Shown: one piece after another, positions 26,621 through 35,337 of the stretch
How the letters are laid out: each line of letters starts with the position of its first letter
Numbering within the stretch: position 1 is the first letter of the stretch
Source of the DNA: CAZTZL01 sp964537715
GTDB taxonomy: Bacteria > Zhuqueibacterota > QNDG01 > DSAB01
Length of the DNA stretch: 64,000 nucleotides
Reading direction: 5' to 3'
Assembly: GCA_964537715.1 (NCBI GenBank)
Contig: CAZIAH010000006.1
Location: 7,025 to 71,024, forward strand
Notes under the pieces: generated by a model
Database searches by the model: none
Told to the model about the DNA's origin: nothing
The model's input: only the letters and a program-made list of their open reading frames with translations
Program-made: the position numbers and the translations under genes

Positions 26621-28183
26621 CTATTCTTCGTTTTCTGGATTGGCTTCTAAAGTTTGACCGACAGTGAGGAAAGGGATAGTCGCATGGAGGTTTTTGACTG
26701 TTTCATAATTCCAATGGGTGCTGTCCGAAATCCTAATAATCACATGACCCACTTCGAAACTCATTAAATCTTCGATCAGCCGTTTGTTGTTCTCTTTTAA
26801 ATAGTTCAGTACTTTTTTCTGTACTTCTTGTGTATATGCTCCTCTTCCATAGATATGTTCTTCTCCAGAAACAATAAACAGGTACGGATTGATCGTTCTT
26901 AAGTAAGCCACATCCACCGATCCGTGAAAATGGTGGTTGGCATGATAGATATGGGTTTTGAGATGATCCACCTGATTTTTTTCGATGTATCTATGCAGTA
27001 TTTCATGCTGATTCCAACCGTAAATGTCGCCGCCTTGCGTGTAAACAAATCCCCGGTATTCCATTCTCATCGAGAGAGAGCGGGAGTTTTCACCCAATTC
27101 TTCAGTCCCGTCGTTATACGAATTCAAAATCGTGACCTGAATGCCTTCAAATTCGAACCGGCTGTTCGTTGTAAAATCACGGTAATCTTTTTTGATCAAT
27201 CCACTGAATCGATCCAACAGCAATTGTTCTCCGCCGCAGTGATCGTCATGATAATGTGTGATCCATAAGTCATCCAGATCGATTTGATGTCTGTTTAGGA
27301 ACGGCAGAACGCGTTCCCGGCACATCTCTTCGGTCCCGGTATCGATGAGTAAGGTTTTCCCTGTTGGAAGGAGCATCAGCACTGCCGTGCCATGGCTTAC
27401 GTCCAGAGAGACAACGATCCAGTCTGTCTGATAGGGGATATCTCTGACGTTCAGTTGAAAAGGAAGCGGTTCTGTGTTATCGAAATGAAAAAGAAATTCG
27501 GCTGGTCCGGTTTCCAGTGTCTGTAAATAACTATTCGGAATGGTGATACTGACGGCATCTTCAATATACGAAACCGGTGTCTGTTCGTAAGGGACATTCT
27601 TTTTCAGATAGGTGATTCCGGTAAACGGATTGTGATTTTTTTCAAGCTGGACAGTTAAATCCGAAGGACTCATATGAAGATAAAATGTGTTGTTTTTCGG
27701 CGTGATTTCCGGCGGTTCGAATACGGGTCCCTCTACGCGGATATAATCGATGTCCATATGTTCCTGGGAGGCGCGCAATTCGACCGTATTTTCTCCAGTT
27801 CGTAATCCCGCCGATTTTTCAGTTTCTGTCCATCGGACGCTTCGGACAAATCCGATTTCGGGTGCATATTCGATTCCGTTGATCAGGATGTGCTGCGCCC
27901 GGTCTTTTTCGGGCGACCGGTATCCGATTCCGATGGCATATCTTCCCGTCTCTTCGACAGTCACATTGAAGAGCACCGTACCTGTTTTCCCCATTCGAAG
28001 AAATCCACCGCTACTTGCAGAACTATCCTGCAATATCGAGATGCTGTCGAGCAGAACGGCATTTTCGGCTTCGTAGAACTTTTGAATCGTGTTTTGTCCA
28101 TCACTTTTTCCCGCATCGGCGTTCCAGGCGGAACAGGCAAAACAGAGCACGGTTATGATGAACAAGAACACCATTTTTTTCAT
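26621..28183 (-). CDS. Exported CBM35-like / X2 / metallo-beta-lactamase-fold hydrolase
   Basis: The product is 520 residues from the ATG at 28183, about 9 nt after AAGGA; the ATG at 28192 overlaps that site. The signal segment ends LCFACS, which may be a lipobox-like Cys. Residues about 35-155 look like a CBM6/35 jelly roll (YEAENAVLLDS to IDYIRVEG). Residues about 160-255 resemble a CBM_X2 module. The rest is a metallo-beta-lactamase fold with the zinc motif THYHDDHCGG, further His in HANHHFHGSVD, and LLIDTG. The combination is unusual. The fold resembles ComEC-type hydrolases, while the attached modules point to a polysaccharide substrate. It is third in the operon with the degenerate kinase and the CE2 esterase. 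Confidence 0.75.
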   Translation of the reverse strand: MKKMVFLFIITVLCFACSAWNADAGKSDGQNTIQKFYEAENAVLLDSISILQDSSASSGGFLRMGKTGTVLFNVTVEETGRYAIGIGYRSPEKDRAQHILINGIEYAPEIGFVRSVRWTETEKSAGLRTGENTVELRASQEHMDIDYIRVEGPVFEPPEITPKNNTFYLHMSPSDLTVQLEKNHNPFTGITYLKKNVPYEQTPVSYIEDAVSITIPNSYLQTLETGPAEFLFHFDNTEPLPFQLNVRDIPYQTDWIVVSLDVSHGTAVLMLLPTGKTLLIDTGTEEMCRERVLPFLNRHQIDLDDLWITHYHDDHCGGEQLLLDRFSGLIKKDYRDFTTNSRFEFEGIQVTILNSYNDGTEELGENSRSLSMRMEYRGFVYTQGGDIYGWNQHEILHRYIEKNQVDHLKTHIYHANHHFHGSVDVAYLRTINPYLFIVSGEEHIYGRGAYTQEVQKKVLNYLKENNKRLIEDLMSFEVGHVIIRISDSTHWNYETVKNLHATIPFLTVGQTLEANPENEE

Positions 28184-28250
28184 GCGAACCATTCCTTTTT
28201 GTCGATTGGAATATCGAGATCCGATAATTTGTTCGATGAGATTATGCAGA

Positions 28251-29354
28251 TTACCAGTTCATCTTCATTTTGATGAACCGGGTCAGTTCGTCTGCCATTT
28301 TCTGATGCTGACGCACCCGCGGATGTTTTCCGGTACCGTCGAATTCGAAAAAGAGATAATCAATTTTTTCGTCGCCGGTTTTCCGTTCCCATTGATTCAC
28401 AGCCTGTTCGATGTAGCCGGGCCAGGGCTGGCCTTTTTTTGTGGCATCCATGCTGCCCAGTGAACAGATCATATAAGCATCCGGATATTTTTCCCGGATG
28501 GTTTGGATAAAATCCATATACGCCTGTACGATTTGTGTTTCACCGGGCACGGGATCGAGTCTTTCGATCAACCAACTGTCATTCTGGAACAGATTGATCA
28601 CGACCACATCCGGCGTCCATTTTGAAAAATCCCATTTGCTTTTCGGATCTGCGGGATTCAACCGGTTGTAATATTCCGGCATGATCATGTCGAACCAGCT
28701 GATCAGAATCCCGATGCCGCTTTTGGCAATGCAGATGTAATCCGCATCGAGATTTCTGGCGGTTACAGCTCCGTAAGCGAGGTAGTTGTTCCACGTTGCG
28801 ACAGACTGGCCTTCGTCATTCGAATCCGCTTTGGCTTCGATGCACATACCGCATGTAATCGAATTTCCGTAGAATTCGATTTTCCGTTTCGGTCGTTTCG
28901 GCGGTATTGAAAGCGTTTTCCCTTTGTCTAGAATGAGTCCCTTAAAAGCGGTGGGTCCTGAAAATCCTTCTGTCCGGCGGAAAATCAGGATCTGGTGCGT
29001 CGTATCTTTCAATCCCTCCACAACAGGATAGATGTGCTCGCTCTGTTCGCAGTCCAGAATGAACGGATGATCCGAATTGCCGTCGATGATTACATTGTAG
29101 AAATTGTCTCCCAGTGAATCGTCCAGAACGATTTGCGCGGAAGTGCCATTGAAATTTGCCTTGATGTAGGTTCCGGGCCAGTATAAAACAGGCGCTTTCG
29201 GATCGACAAAATTGATTCTACCGGTATATTGTATTTTCGGATTATCGGGCAGAATGATATTCTGTCCGGACGAACAGAACAGGGTGAAAATAATGAGGGA
29301 TGCGAGGATGAATAAACGTTTTGGCATATCTGGTTTGAATGGCTTGTTTTTCAA
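28251..29354 (-). CDS. CE2-like SGNH carbohydrate esterase
   Basis: The product is 367 residues, read from a TTG at 29354 because AAAGGAG sits 6 nt before it; the ATG at 29327 has no ribosome site. The N-terminal hydrophobic export segment ends TLFCSSGQN. Residues about 40-150 form the jelly roll typical of CE2 (VLYWPGTYIKANFNGT), followed by an SGNH/GDSL hydrolase. The nucleophile Ser is in IEFYGNSITCG, the oxyanion Gly in KSGIGI, Asn in NLFQNDSW, and the His near the end is in GTGKHPRV. CE2 enzymes remove acetyl groups from xylan, mannan or other glycans. It lies 17 bp after the kinase-like gene and 67 bp before the metallo-beta-lactamase gene. Confidence 0.85.
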   Translation of the reverse strand: MKNKPFKPDMPKRLFILASLIIFTLFCSSGQNIILPDNPKIQYTGRINFVDPKAPVLYWPGTYIKANFNGTSAQIVLDDSLGDNFYNVIIDGNSDHPFILDCEQSEHIYPVVEGLKDTTHQILIFRRTEGFSGPTAFKGLILDKGKTLSIPPKRPKRKIEFYGNSITCGMCIEAKADSNDEGQSVATWNNYLAYGAVTARNLDADYICIAKSGIGILISWFDMIMPEYYNRLNPADPKSKWDFSKWTPDVVVINLFQNDSWLIERLDPVPGETQIVQAYMDFIQTIREKYPDAYMICSLGSMDATKKGQPWPGYIEQAVNQWERKTGDEKIDYLFFEFDGTGKHPRVRQHQKMADELTRFIKMKMNW

Positions 29355-29371
29355 AGCGGGCTCCTTTGATT

Positions 29372-30607
29372 TTAATCTTTGATTTCGAAATCGTAGTTGA
29401 TCTCGATGCTTTGGGGCTTGCGGACAACCCAGAAATCTCCCTGCAATTGTTCTTTAATGAGTTCCTGAGTCCATTTATAATCTGCCAGTTGAGGTTTTTT
29501 ATCCTCCAGTCCCGGAAGAATTTTTGAGTCGCTGTATCGGATTTTGATGGAAAGCGTGTGGTCTTCGGAACGTTTGAGAAAAATTTGGAATCCCCCTTTT
29601 TCATTCTGTTGTCTGCTTTTTTGACTTGCGAGAAAAATCAGTTCACTGATGACAAGGACGCAGGGCACGGCCTGATATGTGGAAAGAACGATATTTTCGT
29701 CTTCAATATAAATATCGATTTTGCCTTTTCTATCGAAAAGCAACAAATACTCTTTCAAATCCTGCAGAAGGTGTCCGAGATCGATCCGGTTAAAATAATC
29801 GGTTTTATAAAGGCGTGAATGGATCAGTGTCAATACATAAATCAGGGTACGGAATTCGGTATAGATTTCTGTGGAATCTTTATCTTCCGTTTCCATGATA
29901 CGCATGTCGAACAAGCTGTTGATATGTTGAAGATTGTTTTTCGTGGATTGATGAATGCCGCGCAGCAGGGATTCTTTCTGGCGCAGTCGTTCGAGCAGTT
30001 CTTTTTCTCCAGTCTGCAAATTCTGAATTTTCTTTTTTAACAGTTCATTCGATTTGCTCATCTCGGACAATTGAATGCCCATTTCCTTTGATTTTTGATC
30101 CTGCATTTTACGGAGCTTTGCCTCGATGGCTTTTCGTTCATTGACCAGGGTTTTGAGATAAAGACTGAAAAGAATCAAAATACAAATGGCCAAAAGCCGC
30201 ATCCAGAATCCCATGGCATCGGGGAAAAAGAGTCGTTCTAAAAAATTTCCTTTCTGAAAAACCACCACGTCCCGGAAGGCTTCAAGAATCCAGTAAAAAA
30301 ATCCGAATCCCAAAGCGATCCACACAATGTTCATCTTTCCGAATGTTTCGAGGCCCTTCTTTTTGGCTTCGGCTTTTTGACGAACGGACTGGGTGTAAGC
30401 GCTGAACAGCATGATAATACAGACCACGAGCACCCGCATCCACAGGGACATGGCACTTGGAATGAATATCCATTTGAAAACAGAACCCTTTCCGTAGATC
30501 ATCATGTCGCGGATGGATTCGAGTAACCAGTAGAATGCGGAGAAGAGCAGTCCAATCCAAATGAAATTGATTAGCCTTTCGGACTTGATTCTCTGTTCAG
30601 TCGGCAT
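29372..30607 (-). CDS. Membrane HisKA_2-like protein, probable pseudokinase
   Basis: The product is 411 residues. The N-terminal 140 residues contain two copies of one two-helix module (FYWLLESIRDMMIYGKG / FYWILEAFRDVVVFQKG, each followed by WMR and a second helix), giving four membrane segments. A coiled coil (about 145-225) leads to a HisKA_2-like helix, IHQSTKNNLQHI, in which the usual second His of HHRVKN is Gln. The ATPase-like domain has lost its hallmarks: the N-box reads ISELIFLASQK instead of NELISN, and the DNGVG position reads SDSKILPG. ATP binding is therefore doubtful. It heads the operon with CE2 and the metallo-beta-lactamase protein, so a sensory or scaffold role for that operon is inferred. 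Confidence 0.7.
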   Translation of the reverse strand: MPTEQRIKSERLINFIWIGLLFSAFYWLLESIRDMMIYGKGSVFKWIFIPSAMSLWMRVLVVCIIMLFSAYTQSVRQKAEAKKKGLETFGKMNIVWIALGFGFFYWILEAFRDVVVFQKGNFLERLFFPDAMGFWMRLLAICILILFSLYLKTLVNERKAIEAKLRKMQDQKSKEMGIQLSEMSKSNELLKKKIQNLQTGEKELLERLRQKESLLRGIHQSTKNNLQHINSLFDMRIMETEDKDSTEIYTEFRTLIYVLTLIHSRLYKTDYFNRIDLGHLLQDLKEYLLLFDRKGKIDIYIEDENIVLSTYQAVPCVLVISELIFLASQKSRQQNEKGGFQIFLKRSEDHTLSIKIRYSDSKILPGLEDKKPQLADYKWTQELIKEQLQGDFWVVRKPQSIEINYDFEIKD

Positions 30608-30802
30608 ATCGTTCTTCCTCTTGTGAATTTCTGAATAACCAGATGACCGTGTTCAATTTGAAATGGAAAGATTAGTTTATAAGTAATCAATCCAGCAGAA
30701 AATGTCAAGCGATTTTTCGTCTTATGCTTAGAAAGATATTTGGGGGATGTTTAAAAAGTTGTTCTTCTATTTTTGTAAGGCTATCTGTTTGCTGTGAACA
30801 GC

Positions 30803-30831
30803 ATCCCCTCTTCCGTAAAGGGAGAGGGGAT
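30803..30831. repeat. Hairpin of the CCCCTCT...AGAGGGG type
   Basis: There is a 12-bp stem (one G-U), ATCCCCTCTTCC / GGGAGAGGGGAT, with loop GTAAA. It lies 50-80 bp beyond the lepB stop. No T-run follows on either strand, so it may be a palindromic repeat rather than a terminator. Confidence 0.5.
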
Positions 30832-30884
30832 CTGTTTGAAGGTGGAAGTGAATGATCAATCCGGCAATGATGTTAAGCAAACTA

Positions 30885-31796
30885 TCAGTGGATAATCTTT
30901 CCGATTCGGTTGAAGCGGATCGAGAATAGTTTGGGTATGAGCTTCCATATAGGAATAGTGCCGTCCCAGGAAAAGTAGATAAAACTGAGCTTGCCTTTGA
31001 TCAGGTACCTTTGAACCGTGCCCCAGTGCCGGCTGTCGAGAGAGTTGTCGCGGTTGTCTCCCAGGACAAAATAAGTATTTGACGAAACACGGAAAGGACC
31101 GAAGTTGTCCCGTACATTCTCAAATTGGGTGAACACGGTGGAATCGATATGCTGAACATAAGGCTCATTGATTTTTTCGCCGTTAATCCATACCTGTTTG
31201 TCTTTGATTTCGACCATATCGCCCGGCACTCCGACAATCCGTTTGATAAAGTCGGATTTTTCGTCGACAGGATATTTAAAGACGATGATGTCTCCCCTTG
31301 CCGGATTGTGGGTGGAAAAGTAAATCTGGTTGCTGAGAATAAAGTCCCCGGCCAGGAGGGAAGGCTGCATGGAATGGGTCGGAATCTTGTAGGGTTTGAT
31401 GACGTTGTCTTTGATGGCTGTGGCCACGGAATGGTCGATTAAAAATGTGACCACAATAATGATCAGATAGAGGAACCATTTGTTGTAGATTTTTAACAGA
31501 TAATCGGATCCAATCTTTCTGGCCGTCCGAATGGATTCGATAATCACGAAAAGATGGGCGAGAAAGGAAACGCACAGGGCCAGAAAAAGAAGTCCAATTT
31601 TGGGCACGGTCATTTCCTGTTTCACTGCGTAAAATGCCAGTGAGAAAACGATGCCCCCCCAGAGTGTGAAAATGAAATTAAAAAGCAGTCCCTTCAGAGG
31701 CTGCCCGTTGTAAACCTGGCCGAGTCCCGGCAAAATATAACTGAGCAGTCCGGCCAGCCACCAGCGGCGTTTCGAGGTTTGTGTGTTTTCGTTCAT
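30885..31796 (-). CDS. lepB: Signal peptidase I with extended membrane N-terminus
   Basis: The product is 303 residues with AAAGGA 8 nt before the ATG. The N-terminal segment (about 10-125) carries several membrane helices, including LLSYILPGLGQVYNGQPLKG, a motif shared with TM2/DUF5683-type membrane segments. The peptidase domain follows a further helix. The nucleophile Ser is in KIPTHSMQPSLLAGD, the catalytic Lys in DFIKRIVGVPGD, and box E reads VLGDNRDNSLDSRHWG. It cleaves signal peptides of exported proteins at the outer face of the inner membrane. It is last in a run with the ECF sigma factor and a small membrane protein, 21 bp after the latter. Confidence 0.93.
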   Translation of the reverse strand: MNENTQTSKRRWWLAGLLSYILPGLGQVYNGQPLKGLLFNFIFTLWGGIVFSLAFYAVKQEMTVPKIGLLFLALCVSFLAHLFVIIESIRTARKIGSDYLLKIYNKWFLYLIIIVVTFLIDHSVATAIKDNVIKPYKIPTHSMQPSLLAGDFILSNQIYFSTHNPARGDIIVFKYPVDEKSDFIKRIVGVPGDMVEIKDKQVWINGEKINEPYVQHIDSTVFTQFENVRDNFGPFRVSSNTYFVLGDNRDNSLDSRHWGTVQRYLIKGKLSFIYFSWDGTIPIWKLIPKLFSIRFNRIGKIIH

Positions 31797-31817
31797 GGGA
31801 CGATCCTTTCCAGACTG

Positions 31818-32057
31818 TTAAAATCCGATTTTAAATATTGAAAAACATCTGCCAATAAAAAACCAGTTGCCGGGCAGAAGCAATTGTATTAAATAGCATG
31901 CCGTGATCCCGATGCCGAGAATGTCTTCCCACTGCTGTAGATGTGCAAATCGGGGGCGGCTCCACGCATGTTTCTTTAATTTGAATCTCGGCTGGATTTT
32001 CTCGATTTGATCCAGTTTGTTTTCATAATACGCTTTCATGATTTTTTTAAGATGCAT
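31818..32057 (-). CDS. Small membrane protein in the ECF sigma / lepB operon
   Basis: The product is 79 residues. Its ATG lies inside the last codons of the ECF sigma gene (11-bp overlap), which strongly suggests translational coupling. The N-terminal half is basic (KKIMKAYYENKLDQIEKIQPRFKLKK). The C-terminal half has a hydrophobic span, ILGIGITACYLIQLLLPGNW, enough for one or two membrane passes. I recognise no family. Its position directly after a sigma factor is where anti-sigma factors often lie, but it lacks the ZAS motif (H-x3-C-x2-C), so that role is only a possibility. Confidence 0.6.
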   Translation of the reverse strand: MHLKKIMKAYYENKLDQIEKIQPRFKLKKHAWSRPRFAHLQQWEDILGIGITACYLIQLLLPGNWFFIGRCFSIFKIGF

Positions 32058-32610
32058 TGTATTTCTCCAGTGCTTTTTTGATTTTCTGCCGCATTGTGTG
32101 CAGCCTGGATTTTACGGTACCGCTCGGAATGCTCATGATGTTTGAGATTTGCCTGCAGGTCAGTCCTTCGTAGAAACGGAGATAGGCAATCTGTCTGAAT
32201 TCGAAATTGAATCCGGAAAGCACCTGCTCGATTTGATTGTTCATTTCCTTGTCGAGCAGACGGGTTTCAGGTGTAGAGCTCCCACTTTCCGATTGACTTT
32301 TTTCTCCGAGAGATTCTATTGTTTGCGTGGCCAGTTTCCGCTTGTTCAGAAAGTTGATGCAGTGGTTTCTCGCAATGGCATAGATCCATGTATTGAATGA
32401 ATAAAACGGATTGTACTTTTCCAGATTCTGGAACACTTTCGCCATGATTTCCTGGAGCAGGTCTTCGGCTTCGTTCGAAACGCTGTTCCGGATAAAGAAG
32501 AACAGCCGTTTGTGGTACGTTTGCCAGATGTCGTCAAATAATTTATGCCGGGTCGCTGTATCCGATCTCGATTGAATATAAATGGCCCACGGTTTGATGG
32601 AAGAAGCCAT
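32047..32610 (-). CDS. ECF-type RNA polymerase sigma factor
   Basis: The product is 187 residues, with AGGA 6 nt before the ATG. Region 2 (about 20-95) contains EAEDLLQEIMAKVFQNL and the core-binding/-10 segment FNTWIYAIARNHCINFLNKRK. Region 4 (about 130-183) contains LRFYEGLTCRQISNIM and the helix-turn-helix SGTVKSRLHTMRQKIKKAL. There is no region 3, as expected for ECF sigma factors. It is the first gene of a run with a small membrane protein and signal peptidase I. An envelope-stress or export-linked regulon is plausible. Confidence 0.93.
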   Translation of the reverse strand: MASSIKPWAIYIQSRSDTATRHKLFDDIWQTYHKRLFFFIRNSVSNEAEDLLQEIMAKVFQNLEKYNPFYSFNTWIYAIARNHCINFLNKRKLATQTIESLGEKSQSESGSSTPETRLLDKEMNNQIEQVLSGFNFEFRQIAYLRFYEGLTCRQISNIMSIPSGTVKSRLHTMRQKIKKALEKYNAS

Positions 32611-32790
32611 GCCTGTCCTGATTTCATTGAATATGGTTTCTGTTTAAATATACCGAAAAAATGGATAAGGGTTCGGGAAAAAGTTGTGTTTGTGAAAAGA
32701 AGGGAATATTGTTATTTGCCCTGGATAATGAATCGGTTTTATCATTTTCGCATCCAGGGCAATGAACGGATTCAAATGTCTTATATTTTT

Positions 32791-33189
32791 TTAATCCTGT
32801 TTCTCCAGCCACTCCATGGCCTGTGTGGGATTGGGGAAGGTTTCTACAGTTACTCCCATATCTTTATTGCGGTCGATGATTCCTTTCATGGAAATTTGCC
32901 CGACGGTCTTTTTCGGCATGATCACTGCCCAGTGCTTCCAGCCTGCATCAAAAATACGTTTTTCCCAGTGTTTTTGACTCCATTGAATATCTTCCTGTCT
33001 GAGGGCCGCGTTTTCTCTGTCGTCGGACAGCCATTTTGTGCATTCATATTTAATAAAGGCATCTCCGCCCTTTGTCATGACTTCCTTGAACGCGTCTCCA
33101 AAGATATATCTTTTCAATTGGTGATGAACGATTTTTTTGCCCGGATGTACGATCAGCTTGGCGAATTCATTATCCAGAATCTTTTCCAT
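32791..33189 (-). CDS. STAS/SpoIIAA-like domain protein
   Basis: The product is 132 residues from the ATG at 33189, which is 7 nt after GGGAGGA; a 5-codon longer frame has no site. The sequence alternates short strands and helices and contains TKWLSDDRENAALRQED, HWAVIMPKKTVGQI and MGVTVETFPNPTQAMEWLE. This matches a common stand-alone SpoIIAA-like/STAS protein seen in Bacteroidota-type genomes, in which the ending reads F.(D/N)P..AM.WL. No enzymatic residues are known; the fold usually mediates regulatory protein contacts. It is a single gene, with the ECF operon beginning about 180 bp downstream. Confidence 0.65.
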   Translation of the reverse strand: MEKILDNEFAKLIVHPGKKIVHHQLKRYIFGDAFKEVMTKGGDAFIKYECTKWLSDDRENAALRQEDIQWSQKHWEKRIFDAGWKHWAVIMPKKTVGQISMKGIIDRNKDMGVTVETFPNPTQAMEWLEKQD

Positions 33190-33311
33190 GGTTGGTCCTC
33201 CCAAGGAGATATTGGTTATATTGAATATTGTTAGTCACAGTCATTATCAGGTTGTCTGTTTCCTCTCATGTTCCATTTTTTTAATGGCTTAGAAAGAGAT
33301 ACCGAAAAATT

Positions 33312-34295
33312 TTACCAGTATGGATGCACCCGCTCACGAATGTATCGGTCATAAATTTTGCGAACTTCAGACATGGTTTCTTCACTTAAATTTGGCATAT
33401 CGGCCACGCTGATATTTTCTTCGGCCTGGGACGGGCGCTTTGCACCGGGGATGGTGCAGGTCACGGTGTCGAACATCAGAATCCATTTGAGTGCAAACTG
33501 GGCCATACTCATTCCCGAAGGACAGACGGCTTTCAATGCTTCCACGGCTTTCAGGCCGATGTCGTAATCCACGCCCGAAAACGTTTCTCCCCGATCGAAT
33601 GCTTCTCCGTGGCGGTTGAACTGCCGGTGATCGCCCGGTTCGAAGGTCGTGTCCGGTTTGAATTTGCCGGTGAGCATACCCGATGCCAGGGGCACACGGG
33701 CCAGAATTCCCACGCACCGTTTTTTTGCCTGTTCGAAGAAAAGCTCCGAAGGCCGCCTCCGGAACATGTTGAAGATAATCTGCACGGACTGGACATTGGG
33801 AAACTCGATGGCCTTGAGTGCCTCTTCCACCCTTTCGACACTGACGCCATAATACCGAAGTTTGCCGGTCTTGACCAGATCGTCCAGTATTCCAAAAACT
33901 TCGGGCATGTAATAAACTTCGGTCGGCGGACAGTGAAGCTGGAGCAGATCGATGGCTTCTGTGCCCAGATTCTTCAAACTGCGCTCAATAAATGCTGTCA
34001 GGTTTTTCCGGTTATAGCCCTCAGCCGTATGCGGATTCAGACGGCGCCCGGCTTTGGTCGCAACATAGATTTTTTCGCTGCGTTCGCTGCGGAGCTGTTT
34101 GATCAACCGTTCGCTGTGTCCGTCTCCGTACACATCGGCCGTGTCAATAAAGTTCACGCCCAGGTCTACGGCGCGGTGCAGCGCGGCCAATGATTCGCTG
34201 TCATCCACTTTTCCCCATGCATCTCCGATGGCCCATGCACCGAAACTCACAGCAGATACTTCCCATCCCGTGCGTCCCAATTCTCGATATTGCAT
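33312..34295 (-). CDS. Aldo/keto reductase
   Basis: The product is 327 residues, the normal length of the family, opening MQYRELGRTGWEVSAVSFG. The catalytic tetrad is visible: Asp in NFIDTADVYG, Tyr in the same motif, Lys in YVATKAG and His in DLLQLHCPP. The cofactor segment near the end reads TIPGAKRPSQAEENI. It reduces aldehydes or sugars with NAD(P)H; the substrate cannot be told. This sub-group (AKR of the YajO/Tas-like type) is often found near sugar-degradation genes. Confidence 0.9.
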   Translation of the reverse strand: MQYRELGRTGWEVSAVSFGAWAIGDAWGKVDDSESLAALHRAVDLGVNFIDTADVYGDGHSERLIKQLRSERSEKIYVATKAGRRLNPHTAEGYNRKNLTAFIERSLKNLGTEAIDLLQLHCPPTEVYYMPEVFGILDDLVKTGKLRYYGVSVERVEEALKAIEFPNVQSVQIIFNMFRRRPSELFFEQAKKRCVGILARVPLASGMLTGKFKPDTTFEPGDHRQFNRHGEAFDRGETFSGVDYDIGLKAVEALKAVCPSGMSMAQFALKWILMFDTVTCTIPGAKRPSQAEENISVADMPNLSEETMSEVRKIYDRYIRERVHPYW

Positions 34296-34408
34296 GGATT
34301 TCCCTTTGCTATGATTTTTCTAAAAAAATGTAATTAATATTAGAAAAAATTCTGGTTTTTTGCAAGAACATTTCAAGTATTTTTACAAGGAATTGATTTC
34401 TTCAATAA

Positions 34409-34441
34409 AAAGCCCGACTGTTGATTATCTCAGCCGGGTTT
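34409..34441 (-). terminator. Terminator for the coiled-coil protein gene
   Basis: On the minus strand, AAACCCGGCTG pairs with CAGTCGGGCTT (one mismatch and one G-U) across a loop of about 10 nt, and TTTTTATTG follows. It lies about 170 bp past the stop at 34612. Confidence 0.65.
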
Positions 34442-34510
34442 ATATTTGGATAGAATATTACGATGGATTCTTGTTCTTTTTTTTCTATGGATTGTAATTA
34501 TTGGTAAAAT

Positions 34511-34544
34511 GCCGAAGGTACAGAACAGCTCCGGCAGTGGAAAT
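34511..34544 (+). repeat. Dispersed 34-nt element, copy A
   Basis: The core GCCGAAGGT...CTCCGGCAGTGGAAAT aligns without gaps to the five other copies. It is preceded by TGTAATTATTGG, matching the TGTAATGGTTGG lead of copy D. It is the only copy between minus-strand genes, yet it keeps the plus orientation. Confidence 0.75.
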
Positions 34545-34611
34545 CAATCATGATGGATCGTTGACCCATCCTATTTAAAAACGATAGGACAAGAAAGGAA
34601 CGGTTCTCGTA

Positions 34612-35160
34612 TTATTCGGAAAACAATTTGTTATCCTGAGATTTTCTTTTTTCTTCCCACGTGATAAAGCCCCACAAGATCCTTTTTTCAACATATTGAG
34701 AGTGTGACTGCATCAATTCCAAGATTTCTGTTTCTTCTGTTTGCAGTTTTTGTATTGCATGGGTCACCTCGATTAATCTCTTTCTCGTCTGTTTTATTTT
34801 TTGGGTTTGTTCTTTTTCTTTCTCTGTGATTTTGGGAATGGTCAACAATCCCCCGAAGAATGTGATATGTCTGCGGACAACAGTATCGGATGATGCAAAA
34901 TGGTCCAAACGGGAGAACAATCGTTTTTCTTCCGATTGGAGAGAATCCAGCTTTGTCCGAATCGTTTTTATTCTTTCCGCGAATTTGATTTCCTGATCGG
35001 CACTTAATATCGGGTAGGTTCCGAAGATACCTTTTAGGAACGAACTCTCTCTTGTGTTTTTCGGTTGTGCTTGATCTTTCGCAGGACAAAAATCAGCATA
35101 TAGAAAAAGAATGATTGTCAGTGAACAGACTATCCAAAACCCATTTTGATTGACTTTCAT
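34612..35160 (-). CDS. Exported coiled-coil protein of unknown function
   Basis: The product is 182 residues from the ATG at 35160, which is 8 nt after AAGGAG; an overlapping GTG at 35169 is too close to that site. A signal peptide or membrane anchor (FWIVCSLTIILFLYADFC) is followed by charged heptads at about 55-160, for example IKTIRTKLDSLQSEEKRLF and KIKQTRKRLIEVTHAIQKLQ. No domain is recognised. It is probably periplasmic and rod-like. It diverges from the LytS/LytTR pair across 177 bp, so shared regulation is possible. Confidence 0.6.
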   Translation of the reverse strand: MKVNQNGFWIVCSLTIILFLYADFCPAKDQAQPKNTRESSFLKGIFGTYPILSADQEIKFAERIKTIRTKLDSLQSEEKRLFSRLDHFASSDTVVRRHITFFGGLLTIPKITEKEKEQTQKIKQTRKRLIEVTHAIQKLQTEETEILELMQSHSQYVEKRILWGFITWEEKRKSQDNKLFSE

Positions 35161-35337
35161 TTCGTGCACTCCTTATTTTTATTAAAATGACCGGTAAAAA
35201 ATACAAAGAAAGACATAGGCAAATCAAATAAATTGGATGAATCCATGCTATTAATTGACGAGTTCTGCTTTTAAATAGATCAGTTCACTTTGTCAAAAAG
35301 GGGTTGAAAATCAAATGAGAATCATTAAATTTGAAAC

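Larger units (their letters stand above)
34296..34611. promoter_or_regulatory. Intergenic region: operator-like repeat, terminator and element copy
   Basis: An inverted repeat TTTTTCTAA / TTAGAAAAA at 34315-34348 sits just upstream of the aldo/keto reductase start and could be its operator. A minus-strand terminator lies at 34409-34441 and a copy of the dispersed 34-nt element at 34511-34544. No gene is seen. Confidence 0.45.
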
